13,493 bases of DNA from Pseudomonadota bacterium (GCA_023399375.1 JAEWPX010000006.1:1-13493); one strand, 5' to 3'. Shown: positions 1 to 6,707, numbered from the stretch's first letter. Numbers and translations: made by a program. Notes: a model not told the origin generated them from the letters alone.

Positions 1-72
1 CGGGCGGTCACGGCCATCGTCCACGAAAACGCCGGTGTCGATACGGCCATGGAGCTGCTTTCGAAAAACTAA
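1..72 (+). CDS. C-terminal tail of an unidentified protein (partial, 5' end outside window)
   Basis: Frame 1 is open from the first base to a TAA at 70-72 and reads RAVTAIVHENAGVDTAMELL followed by SKN. It is taken as a gene end because it runs in from the left edge, stops just before a GC-rich hairpin, and no other frame there looks coding. Twenty-three residues are too few to name a family. The tail looks like an amphipathic soluble helix with no membrane segment or motif. The product is unknown. Confidence 0.5.
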   Translation, partial: RAVTAIVHENAGVDTAMELLSKN

Positions 73-90
73 CAGGGGTCGGCTTGGTCC

Positions 91-126
91 CGGGCGCGCG
101 GAGGCTCGCATCCTGCCGCGCGCCCG
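91..126 (+). terminator. GC-rich hairpin after the partial gene, possible terminator
   Basis: Positions 91-101 and 116-126 form a perfect 11-bp inverted repeat around a 14-base loop, starting 18 bases after the TAA. No T-run follows, so it does not meet the classic intrinsic-terminator pattern. It may pause RNA polymerase, protect the 3' end of the transcript, or work together with Rho. The hairpin is visible; its function is inferred. Confidence 0.45.
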
Positions 127-184
127 CCCCGAAGGCTGCGCAAGCCGTGCGTTTCCGGGCGCAGATGCAGCGCCGGCGACAAAT

Positions 185-224
185 TCAATCAAACGATTGA
201 CATTGTCCCGTGCAGGCGTAGCTT
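185..224 (+). promoter_or_regulatory. Promoter with overlapping operator palindrome for the TetR-MFS unit
   Basis: TCAATC (185-190) and GATTGA (195-200) form a perfect 16-base palindrome with a 4-base centre. Its right half overlaps a consensus -35 box TTGACA at 197-202. A weak -10 candidate TAGCTT lies at 219-224 after 16 bases. A TetR-family dimer bound here would block polymerase, so autorepression of the adjacent regulator is the simple reading. With this -10, transcription would start almost at the ATG at 232, implying little or no leader. The -10 is the least certain part. Confidence 0.55.
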
Positions 225-231
225 GCGGCCC

Positions 232-921
232 ATGGCACAACAAAACGAAGCCCTGCCGGATGCGACGCAAGATGCCGGCACGCACCAGGCCAGGGGCCGG
301 CGCACCCGCGAGCGGCTGCTCGAAGAAGGACTACGGCTCTTTGCCGAGCGTGGTTTCGAGGGCGTCGGCATCCGCGAAGTGGCGGCGGCGGCAAAGACCA
401 ATATCGCCTCCATCGCCTTCCATTTCTCCGGCAAGGAAGGCCTCTACGCGGCGGTTATCGCACGCGTGGCCGGGGAACTGGCCGCGCTGCACCACGCCGC
501 CCTGGACGCGGCCGCCGCGCGCACGGACGCAGGCGCTCCCCCTGCCGCGCGCGCCGGCGTGATGGTGGCGCAGCTCGCCGAAGCGCTTCTCGCCTCCAAC
601 CGCTCGCAGTGGATGAGCCTGCTGTTGCAGCGCGAATTCATCACGCCGACCGCGAGCTTCGACACGATCTACGACGTGGCGATCCGGCCGACCCTGGAGG
701 CGTTTTCCGCCCTCGTCGCCGCAGCCGGCGGCACGGCTCCGGAGGGCATCGACTGCAAGGCGCTCGCCTTTTCGCTTTTCATCGTCGCCAGCGCCTTTGC
801 GCGCAACAAAAACACGTTTCTCCATTTCAGCGAAGCCGCCGACTATAAGGCGCAGGACGCCGCCGCCATAGGCCGCGCCCTGGCCGCCTTCGTCACGGGC
901 GGGCTTACGCAACACCCCTAA
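232..921 (+). CDS. TetR-family transcriptional regulator (CecR/DUF1956-like)
   Basis: A 229-residue DNA-binding repressor. Residues about 22-70 are a typical TetR N-terminal helix-turn-helix domain: RRTRERLLEEGLRLFAERGF, then a recognition region containing IREVAAAA and ending in FHFSGKEGLY. The C-terminal ligand domain has the W-x4-LLQRE-x3-PT-x2-F pattern that I associate with CecR-type regulators. The ATG at 232 was chosen over an in-frame TTG at 223 because it gives the usual short N-terminal arm; no good Shine-Dalgarno precedes either. It lies 26 bases before an MFS transporter gene on the same strand, and a palindrome sits in its promoter. It therefore probably represses itself and the transporter in response to a small molecule that cannot be deduced here. 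Confidence 0.88.
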   Translation: MAQQNEALPDATQDAGTHQARGRRTRERLLEEGLRLFAERGFEGVGIREVAAAAKTNIASIAFHFSGKEGLYAAVIARVAGELAALHHAALDAAAARTDAGAPPAARAGVMVAQLAEALLASNRSQWMSLLLQREFITPTASFDTIYDVAIRPTLEAFSALVAAAGGTAPEGIDCKALAFSLFIVASAFARNKNTFLHFSEAADYKAQDAAAIGRALAAFVTGGLTQHP

Positions 922-947
922 CGCCCCCAGCCACCGGTCATCTCGCC

Positions 948-2147
948 ATGCACCAGAAAGAACGCCTCTTCACCATCGATTTTGTCTTCGCCTGCCTGCT
1001 GATATTTTTAACATACTGCAACATCACTGTTTTTTACAACCTCTACGTCTACCTGCAACAAATCGGCGTCCCTGCGGACTGGCGGGGATTCCTCATCGGC
1101 TCGTCGGCGCTGGCGACCATCGCCTTTTTCCTGTTCGCGAGCCCCTACCTGACCGTGAAAAACGCCGTGCCCTGCGCCACGGTCGGCGCGCTGCTCCTGC
1201 TCGGCTGCGGCGCGGCCTACCTCTACGCGACGGGCGTTGCGGCGCTTCTTGCCGTACGGTTGGTCAACGGCGTGGCCGTATATCTCCTGTCCGCGGCCTG
1301 CATGACGCTCATGGTCTCGCGCATCCCACCGGAGCACAGCGGCCAGGCTTTCAGCCTCTATTCCATCGCCCAGCTGCTGCCCTATTCCCTGGTGCCGGCC
1401 GTGTGCGACGCGGTCGTGCCGCACCTGCCCTCGGCCGCCTACGGCTACCGGGACATGTCGCTTCTGCTGCTGCCGGGGCTTGCCATGATCTGGGTCATCG
1501 GCCGCCGGCAGAAGGTCGCGCCGGAAGCCGCCTGGGGCACGAAATCCCTCTCGCTCGGCGAAATGTACAAAAACGCCTGCAAGCCGGCCGTCGCCCTGGT
1601 GCTTGGGCTCAACGCCATCTACATCGTGGCGTTTTCGTCGCTTTTCTTCATGGCCAAGGGCCTGTTCCAGTCACGGGGCTACCAGGACGTCGGCTTCTAT
1701 TTCAGCATCCAGATGTGCTGCATGATCCTCATCCGCCTCGTCGGCAACAGGCATTTCGACAGGGTGCGCAAAGTCAGCCTCATCCGTTTCAGCTTTCTCG
1801 TCTCCGCCGCGAGCTTCTTTCTGGCCGCCCATTCCGCAAGCCTGGAGGGCCTCTACGCCTCGTCGCTGGTCATGGGCATCGGCACGGGGGTCATTTCGCC
1901 GGCGCTCTACGGGCTCATGTTCAACATCTCCGAGCCGCGCTTCAAGACGGTCAATTCCAACCTGATGATGCTCTCGCTGCAAATCGGCAATTTCCTGGGT
2001 CCGGTGCTCGGCGCGGCGGCCATGCACGGCCTGGGCTACACCGGCATGCTGGAAGCCGACGCCGTCTGGTGCCTCGGCGGCGTAGCGCTATGTTATGTGC
2101 TGACAAGCAGGAAGGTCGATGCGGGGGGACTGGCGGCGCAGGCGTAG
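948..2147 (+). CDS. Major facilitator superfamily transporter
   Basis: A 399-residue integral membrane protein with about twelve hydrophobic helices in two halves, separated near residue 190-210 by a charged cytoplasmic loop (GRRQKVAPEAAWGTK). This is the usual MFS size and layout. The first helix (FVFACLLIFLTYCNITVFYN) and the N-half resemble drug/metabolite exporters, but I see no signature that gives the substrate. The start is the first ATG after the regulator gene. Its Shine-Dalgarno is very poor, so it may rely on coupling or an unusual initiation context. Co-direction with the TetR gene suggests regulated efflux. It converges on bioD and shares no operon with the biotin genes, so a biotin link is only proximity. 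Confidence 0.87.
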   Translation: MHQKERLFTIDFVFACLLIFLTYCNITVFYNLYVYLQQIGVPADWRGFLIGSSALATIAFFLFASPYLTVKNAVPCATVGALLLLGCGAAYLYATGVAALLAVRLVNGVAVYLLSAACMTLMVSRIPPEHSGQAFSLYSIAQLLPYSLVPAVCDAVVPHLPSAAYGYRDMSLLLLPGLAMIWVIGRRQKVAPEAAWGTKSLSLGEMYKNACKPAVALVLGLNAIYIVAFSSLFFMAKGLFQSRGYQDVGFYFSIQMCCMILIRLVGNRHFDRVRKVSLIRFSFLVSAASFFLAAHSASLEGLYASSLVMGIGTGVISPALYGLMFNISEPRFKTVNSNLMMLSLQIGNFLGPVLGAAAMHGLGYTGMLEADAVWCLGGVALCYVLTSRKVDAGGLAAQA

Positions 2148-2157
2148 AGGACGGCAG

Positions 2158-2185
2158 CCGGGCCGCGGCGCAACCCACGGCCCGG
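2158..2185. terminator. Hairpin between convergent MFS and bioD genes
   Basis: CCGGGCCG (2158-2165) pairs perfectly with CGGCCCGG (2178-2185) around a 12-base loop. It lies in the 46-base gap between the MFS stop and the bioD stop, where a bidirectional terminator would be expected. There is no T-tract on either strand, so it is a weak candidate by intrinsic-terminator criteria. Confidence 0.4.
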
Positions 2186-2193
2186 GCGCAGGG

Positions 2194-2811
2194 TCAGGCG
2201 TCTTGTCCGGGCAGGATGTCCAGGACGGCGGCGTAGCGGTACCCGACCTTGCCCGGGAACTGCCGCTCCAGCTCCGCCGCGTTGCGATCGGCGTGGCGCG
2301 GGCTTTCGGCGAAGAAGTCATTGAGGGCGATGGCGTCCAGGACCATCCGGTGCCGCTGGGCGAAATGGCCGTAGACGACGGCGTCGGAGAGGCAGCCCAG
2401 CCTGTTCGGCACCACCAGAATCACGTCGCAGCCGAGCGCCAGGGCAAAATGGTAGTTGTAGCGCCGCACGCCAAGCGGCACGGCAAGGCCGCCGGCGCTT
2501 TCGATCAGCACCGCATCGCGGTCCGCGCAAAGCGCCTCCATGCGCGCGACGCACTCCTCGAAGGGAAACGGGTCGAAGACGAAGCACGGCGAGGCCGGCT
2601 CGGCAGCGGTATACAGCGTCACCGCATCCTCCGGGGCAAGCCCGGCCTGCCGCGCGACGAACGCCGCATCGTCGTCCTCGGGATAGCCCGTGGCCACGGG
2701 CTTGATGTAGCGCACGGAAAGCCCCTCTTCCTTGAGCCGGCGGGCGAACAGCGCCGAGAAATGCGACTTGCCGATGCCCGTTCCCGTACCGGTAATGAAA
2801 TAACGCTTCAT
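2194..2811 (-). CDS. bioD: Dethiobiotin synthetase
   Basis: Closes the ureido ring of 7,8-diaminopelargonate using CO2 and ATP to give dethiobiotin; a cytosolic homodimer in known family members. The 205-residue product starts MKRYFITGTGTGIGKSHF, the BioD P-loop. IKPVATG (36-42) carries the conserved lysine, Lys37, and IESAGGLAVPLG is the second core motif, followed by a VPNRLGCLSD nucleotide-binding segment. The P-loop differs from the common GTDTEVGKT form, having Gly where Asp and Glu usually sit and Ser for the final Thr. Its ATG overlaps the bioA stop as ATGA, so the two are co-transcribed and probably translationally coupled. Length is normal (E. coli about 225). Confidence 0.95.
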   Translation of the reverse strand: MKRYFITGTGTGIGKSHFSALFARRLKEEGLSVRYIKPVATGYPEDDDAAFVARQAGLAPEDAVTLYTAAEPASPCFVFDPFPFEECVARMEALCADRDAVLIESAGGLAVPLGVRRYNYHFALALGCDVILVVPNRLGCLSDAVVYGHFAQRHRMVLDAIALNDFFAESPRHADRNAAELERQFPGKVGYRYAAVLDILPGQDA

Positions 2812-4124
2812 TTGAGCACCGCCTTGACCGCATCGAGGGCGATGTCGGCCAGTTTGTCGATTTCTGCCTCTGTGATCACGTACGGCGGCATGAAATAGAC
2901 GATGTCGCCAAGGTTGCGCAGCCACGCCCCGCGCTTGATCGCTTCCCGGTATATCTGAAATCCCGTGCGCTTGCGCCAGTCGAAGGGCTCCTTGCGCCCG
3001 GGGTCGGCATAGAGCTCCACGGCCGTGATCCAGCCCGTGTGGCGTATCTCCATGACGTGCCGACAGCCGGCGAAGCGCTCGCGCACGGCCTGCTGCAAGT
3101 ACGCGATCTTGGCCTTGTTGGCGTTGATGACGTCGTCTTCCTCGAAGATGCGCAGCGTCGCGCAGGCCGCGGCGCAGGCCAGAGGATTGCCGGTGTAGCT
3201 GTGGGAGTGGAGAAACGCCTTGTCGTCCACATAATCGTGGTAAAAGGCATCGAACACCGCGTCGGTCGTCAGCACGCAGGAAAGAGGCAGCGTGCCGCCG
3301 GTGATGCCCTTCGACAGGCACATGAAATCCGGCGTGGCAGCGGCCTGCTCGCAGGCGAACATCGTGCCCGTGCGCCCAAATCCCACGGCGATCTCGTCGG
3401 CGATGAAATGGATGCCGGTAGCGGTCGTTGCCCGGCGCAGCTTGGCCAGATACGCCGGCGGGTACATGCGCATGTTTCCGGCGCACTGCACGAGCGGCTC
3501 GACGATGACCCCGGCGAGTACGTCCTTGTGCGCCTCGATGGCAGCCGCCATGGGGGCGAAGCACTCGGTGTCGCAGGTCTCGCGCGCCTTGCCGTAGGGA
3601 CAGAACAAGCAGTCCGGTCCGGGCACCTCGATCTGTTCGATGAAAAGCGGTTTGAAGGGCGCGGCGTAGAGCCTGTCCCCGCACACGCCGAGCGCGCCGG
3701 CCGTTTCGCCGTGGTAGCCGTTGGAAAGGAACAGAAAGCGGCATTTCTCGGACTGGCCGAGGTTGCGGAAGGAGGCGTGGCTCATCTTGAGCGCAGCCTC
3801 CACGGCACAGGAGCCGTTGTCCGCGAAAAAAACGCGCGAAAGCCCCGGCATGGCTATTTTAAGCAGCCGATCGGCCAATTCCTCGGCCGGAGCGTGGGTC
3901 ACCCCGGCGAATATCACGTGTTCCAGACGCGAAAGCTGTTCGGTCACGGCCGCGACGATTCGGGGATTGGCGTGGCCGAAAAGGTTGACCCACCAGGAGG
4001 ATATGGCGTCGATGTAGGCGTTGCCCTCGCGGTCGAAGAGGTAAATCCCTTGACCGCGGTCCATAAAGACGGGAGGATACGACTCGTGATCCTTCATCTG
4101 GGTGCAGGGATGCCAGATCCGCAT
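2808..4124 (-). CDS. bioA: Adenosylmethionine-8-amino-7-oxononanoate aminotransferase
   Basis: A PLP enzyme that converts KAPA to DAPA, classically with S-adenosylmethionine as amino donor. The product is 438 residues, close to the E. coli enzyme. Visible hallmarks: the N-terminal WHPCTQM motif, substrate-pocket SSWWVNLFGH (42-51), NGYHGET (135-141), ADEIAVGFGRTG with Asp243, and the PLP lysine Lys272 in SKGITGG. An ATG at 4151 would add nine residues and also has a fair AAGGA. I prefer the ATG at 4124 because GGGAG lies seven bases upstream and the WHPC motif then sits at the N-terminus as in homologues. A segment with four cysteines (172, 175, 184, 188) is noteworthy. It is first in the leftward bioA-bioD operon. 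Confidence 0.95.
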   Translation of the reverse strand: MRIWHPCTQMKDHESYPPVFMDRGQGIYLFDREGNAYIDAISSWWVNLFGHANPRIVAAVTEQLSRLEHVIFAGVTHAPAEELADRLLKIAMPGLSRVFFADNGSCAVEAALKMSHASFRNLGQSEKCRFLFLSNGYHGETAGALGVCGDRLYAAPFKPLFIEQIEVPGPDCLFCPYGKARETCDTECFAPMAAAIEAHKDVLAGVIVEPLVQCAGNMRMYPPAYLAKLRRATTATGIHFIADEIAVGFGRTGTMFACEQAAATPDFMCLSKGITGGTLPLSCVLTTDAVFDAFYHDYVDDKAFLHSHSYTGNPLACAAACATLRIFEEDDVINANKAKIAYLQQAVRERFAGCRHVMEIRHTGWITAVELYADPGRKEPFDWRKRTGFQIYREAIKRGAWLRNLGDIVYFMPPYVITEAEIDKLADIALDAVKAVLK

Positions 4125-4152
4125 GGAATCTCTCCCGGAACCGTTAGCCATG
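4122..4152. promoter_or_regulatory. Back-to-back bioA/bioF translation start region
   Basis: Two CATG palindromes (4122-4125 and 4149-4152) each supply an ATG on both strands: minus-strand bioA candidates at 4124 and 4151, plus-strand bioF candidates at 4123 and 4150. With the preferred starts (bioA 4124, bioF 4150) only 25 bases separate the genes. The bioA Shine-Dalgarno (GGGAG on the minus strand, 4132-4136) occupies this gap; bioF has only a weak GGAA at 4137-4140. Promoters for both arms must lie inside the opposite coding sequence. I see no recognisable BirA box here. Confidence 0.6.
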
Positions 4153-5328
4153 AGTACATCCTTTTTCGGCAGATACATCGTGCCCGAGGCGGCCAGGCTT
4201 CGCAACTCGGACAGCTTCCGGACCATCCCGCCGATCGACGACGGCGCGGCCCGGGAATTGCTCTATTCGGGAACGCGGGTACTAAACCTCGCCTCCAACA
4301 ACTACCTGGGGCTGGCCGAGCACACGGACCTCGTCCTCGGCGCGGCCAAGGCCCTGGAGCGCTACGGCTGCTCCTCGAGCTCCTCGCGGCTCATCACCGG
4401 CAACTTCGCCCTGGCCGAAACGCTCGAGGCGGAGCTGGCGTCGTTTAAATACCAGGAAGCCGCGCTCGTCACCGGCAGCGGCTACGCCGCCAACCTCGCC
4501 GTCTTTTCCGCCCTGGCCGACCGCCACACCGTAGTCTTTTCCGACCGCCTCAACCATGCCAGCATCATCGACGGCATCCGGCTCTCCGGAGCCCGGCTCG
4601 TGCGCTACCGGCATCTGGACATGGAGCATCTTGAGCGGTTGCTTCTGCGCGAGGCGCAGGCCGAGAAGAAGATCATCGTCACGGACTCGGTCTTCAGCAT
4701 GGACGGCGACGTCGCTCCCTTAGCGCGGATCGTCGAGCTTGGCAAAGACCACGGGGCGCTGGTGGTCGTGGACGAAGCCCACGCCACGGGCGTCCTCGGC
4801 CGGGGACGGGGCCTGAGCGCCGCGCTCGGCCTCTCCGAGGACGTGGACGTGCACGTGGGCACGCTCAGCAAGGCCCTGGGGTCCCAGGGCGGCTTCGTCG
4901 CCGGCCGGGTGGAGACCATCGAACTGTTGCGCAACCGGGGCCGGTCGTTCATCTTTTCCACGGCCTTGCCGCCGGCGGTGCTCGGCGCGTCCCTGGCCGC
5001 GCTGCGCCACATCAAGGCCAATCCCGGCGAGGGTGCGCGGCTCATGCGCCTGTCCAAGGAGATCCGGGATCATCTAAACGGCCTCGGCTTCGACACCATG
5101 GGCTCGACCACGCAGATCATTCCCGTTTCCTGCGGCCGCAACCGCGTGGCGCTGCACGCCCAGGCGCTGCTCATGGCCGAGGGCCTGCTCGTCGCCGCCG
5201 TGCGCCCGCCGACCGTGCCCGAGGGCACGGCGCGGCTGCGGCTGTCGCTTCGCGCCGACCTCACGAGCGAAGACATCAAGCGCATCCGCCTCGGCTTTTC
5301 CAGGCTCCGGGTTTCCTTTTTTCCATGA
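4150..5328 (+). CDS. bioF: 8-amino-7-oxononanoate synthase (KAPA synthase)
   Basis: A PLP-dependent decarboxylating condensation of pimeloyl-ACP (or -CoA) with L-alanine to give KAPA, the first step of biotin ring assembly. The 392-residue product has the alpha-oxoamine synthase order: LNLASNNYLGLAEH (45-58), SSSRLITGNFALAETLE (77-93), DRLNHASIIDG (132-142), SVFSMDGD (180-187), VVDEAHATGVLG (206-217) with Asp208 and His211, the PLP lysine Lys241 in TLSKALGSQGG, and a C-terminal RPPTVPEGTARLRLSL. The 4150 start removes a short N-terminal extension that would begin at 4102 or 4123; its ribosome site is weak. Its stop overlaps the start of the next gene as ATGA. Distinguished from 2-amino-3-ketobutyrate ligase mainly by the RPPTVP motif and the biotin context. 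Confidence 0.93.
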   Translation: MSTSFFGRYIVPEAARLRNSDSFRTIPPIDDGAARELLYSGTRVLNLASNNYLGLAEHTDLVLGAAKALERYGCSSSSSRLITGNFALAETLEAELASFKYQEAALVTGSGYAANLAVFSALADRHTVVFSDRLNHASIIDGIRLSGARLVRYRHLDMEHLERLLLREAQAEKKIIVTDSVFSMDGDVAPLARIVELGKDHGALVVVDEAHATGVLGRGRGLSAALGLSEDVDVHVGTLSKALGSQGGFVAGRVETIELLRNRGRSFIFSTALPPAVLGASLAALRHIKANPGEGARLMRLSKEIRDHLNGLGFDTMGSTTQIIPVSCGRNRVALHAQALLMAEGLLVAAVRPPTVPEGTARLRLSLRADLTSEDIKRIRLGFSRLRVSFFP

Positions 5329-5942
5329 CCGACGCGGTGTTCGTTTCCGGCTGGGCCGGTCCCGAAACGCTCTTTCCCGGACTTTCGGCGCGCCTGGATT
5401 TTCTCGCCCCGTTCCTGGACGGCGACGAGGCGGCCGTGATCGCGCGCGTGACGGCAAACCCGGCGCGGCTGCTCGCCGGCTGGTCCACGGGCGCGCACAT
5501 GCTGCTGCGCCATGCCGCCACGCTCTTCCCGCGCTGCGCCAAGGTGGTGCTTTTCGCGCCCTTCGCCCGCTTCGGCGACAGCTTTCCCGATCGGATCGTC
5601 CAATCGATGCGCGCCGCCATGGACGAAGCTGCCGAGGCCACAGTACGCGCGTTCTGGAAAAACTGCGGCGTGGCCGGCGTAACTGGCGCACCCGGCGCGC
5701 CGGCCTGGAATCCGGCCTGGGCCGCGCCCCTTGCCGCCGGGCTCGACTACCTGCGCGCCTCCGCCGTCGCCCAAGAGCCGCTCCCTGCGGCCAACGTCAC
5801 CGTGGTCTGGGGAACGCGCGACCGCATCGTGCGCCGCGCGGCCCTGGACAGGGCGCTCGCGCTTTTGCCCGGGGCGACGCTTCGCGTCCACGACGGCGGA
5901 CATTGGCCTTCCGCCGACCTTCTTGCGGAGCATCTCTTTTGA
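5325..5942 (+). CDS. Small alpha/beta hydrolase, predicted pimeloyl-ACP methyl ester esterase (BioH/BioG role)
   Basis: A 205-residue alpha/beta-hydrolase-like protein. A nucleophile elbow GWSTGA places Ser54, WGTRDRIV places Asp166 and GGHWPS places His193, a complete and correctly ordered catalytic triad. The N-terminus (VFVSGWAG) matches the oxyanion-loop strand of the fold. It is clearly shorter than BioH (about 255) and close to BioG in size. Wedged between bioF and bioC with four-base overlaps on both sides, it is the obvious candidate to demethylate pimeloyl-ACP methyl ester, releasing pimeloyl-ACP for BioF. The fold and triad are seen; the substrate is inferred from context. I cannot tell whether it belongs to BioG (DUF452), BioH or another non-homologous replacement. 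Confidence 0.82.
   Translation: MTDAVFVSGWAGPETLFPGLSARLDFLAPFLDGDEAAVIARVTANPARLLAGWSTGAHMLLRHAATLFPRCAKVVLFAPFARFGDSFPDRIVQSMRAAMDEAAEATVRAFWKNCGVAGVTGAPGAPAWNPAWAAPLAAGLDYLRASAVAQEPLPAANVTVVWGTRDRIVRRAALDRALALLPGATLRVHDGGHWPSADLLAEHLF
5927..5941 (+). promoter_or_regulatory. Ribosome site and TTG start deciding the bioC start
   Basis: GGAG at 5927-5930, inside the end of the hydrolase gene, is eight bases from the TTG at 5939-5941. That TTG overlaps the hydrolase TGA as TTGA. The spacing is ideal, and the resulting N-terminus fits BioC, so the TTG is preferred over an upstream ATG at 5903. Confidence 0.75.
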
Positions 5943-6694
5943 ACCAGGCATCCATCCGCCGGCGTTTCGATCGGGCCAGGGCCACGTACGAGCGCGCGGC
6001 CCTGGTGCAAAAACGCGTCGCCGCACGGCTGGCCGCGCTGTGTCCGTCCGTAGTCCACGGCGACGTGCTGGAAATCGGGGCCGGCAGCGGCCTGTTCACG
6101 CGCGAGCTTGCGCCGCGCTGCCGGGACGGCGTGTACGTGGCGCTCGACCTCGCGCCCGGGATGCTCGCGCACGCGGCCATGCCCGGCGCGCGCAAGGTCG
6201 CGGCCGACGGCGAACGGCCGCCGTTTCGCCCGGCCGCGTTCGACTTTCTCTGCTCGGCCTCGGCCATGCACTGGTACGCCGACCCGGCCGCGTCCATCGC
6301 GGCGAACCTGCGGCTGTTGCGCCCGGGCGGCGGCTTCGCCATCGCGCTTTATGTGGAAGGGACACTGTGGGAGCTCGCCGCAGCGTCGCAGGCCACGGGC
6401 TTCGGCTCGGTCTACCCCATGCGGCCGGCGGCGTTTTACCGGGAGCTGTTCGCAAATCTGCCGGGAGTTGCGGCGACGGTCAGCGAGGAGACGCACGTGG
6501 TGACGCATGCAAGCGTCGGCGCGATGCTGCGCAGCCTGCAAGGCGCGGGCGTGACGCACACGCCGGGCAAGAAAGCGGCCAGTCCCGCGAAGTATCGGGA
6601 CTTCGTGCGCTACTATGAGGAACGGTTCAGCCGACAAGGCAGCGTCGCGACGACATACGCGGTGGCCATGGTGCACGGCGACTGCGTGACATGA
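5939..6694 (+). CDS. bioC: Malonyl-ACP O-methyltransferase
   Basis: A SAM-dependent methyltransferase that caps malonyl-ACP as its methyl ester so that fatty acid synthase can extend it to pimeloyl-ACP methyl ester. The 251-residue protein has N-terminal IRRRFDRARATYERAALVQ, a typical BioC opening, then motif I EIGAGSGLFT (about 41-50), a VALDLAPGML acidic-loop motif, and FDFLCSASAMHWYADP (about 100-115), characteristic of BioC-like enzymes. The C-terminal half is variable. It starts with TTG overlapping the upstream stop, with a good internal ribosome site, and ends 13 bases before a convergent gene. The methyltransferase fold is certain; assignment as BioC rests on the N-terminal pattern and operon. 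Confidence 0.9.
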   Translation: MNQASIRRRFDRARATYERAALVQKRVAARLAALCPSVVHGDVLEIGAGSGLFTRELAPRCRDGVYVALDLAPGMLAHAAMPGARKVAADGERPPFRPAAFDFLCSASAMHWYADPAASIAANLRLLRPGGGFAIALYVEGTLWELAAASQATGFGSVYPMRPAAFYRELFANLPGVAATVSEETHVVTHASVGAMLRSLQGAGVTHTPGKKAASPAKYRDFVRYYEERFSRQGSVATTYAVAMVHGDCVT

Positions 6695-6707
6695 TGACCC
6701 ACACCCC

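Noticed and set aside
2194..3744. A minus-strand open frame of 516 codons extending bioD upstream
   Set aside because: Only the last 205 residues are BioD. The rest reads bioA in the wrong frame, and the ATGA overlap gives the true bioD start.
4100..4300. BirA-type operator (TTGTAAACC half-sites)
   Set aside because: Only a stray TAAACC at about 4283 was seen, deep in bioF and without an inverted partner.
3039..4448. A 469-codon plus-strand frame antisense to bioA
   Set aside because: It shows no motif and an unnatural composition; bioA motifs on the minus strand are unmistakable.
5070..6026. A 318-codon minus-strand frame across the bioF end and the hydrolase
   Set aside because: It is arginine/glycine-rich shadow sequence opposite genes with clear catalytic motifs.
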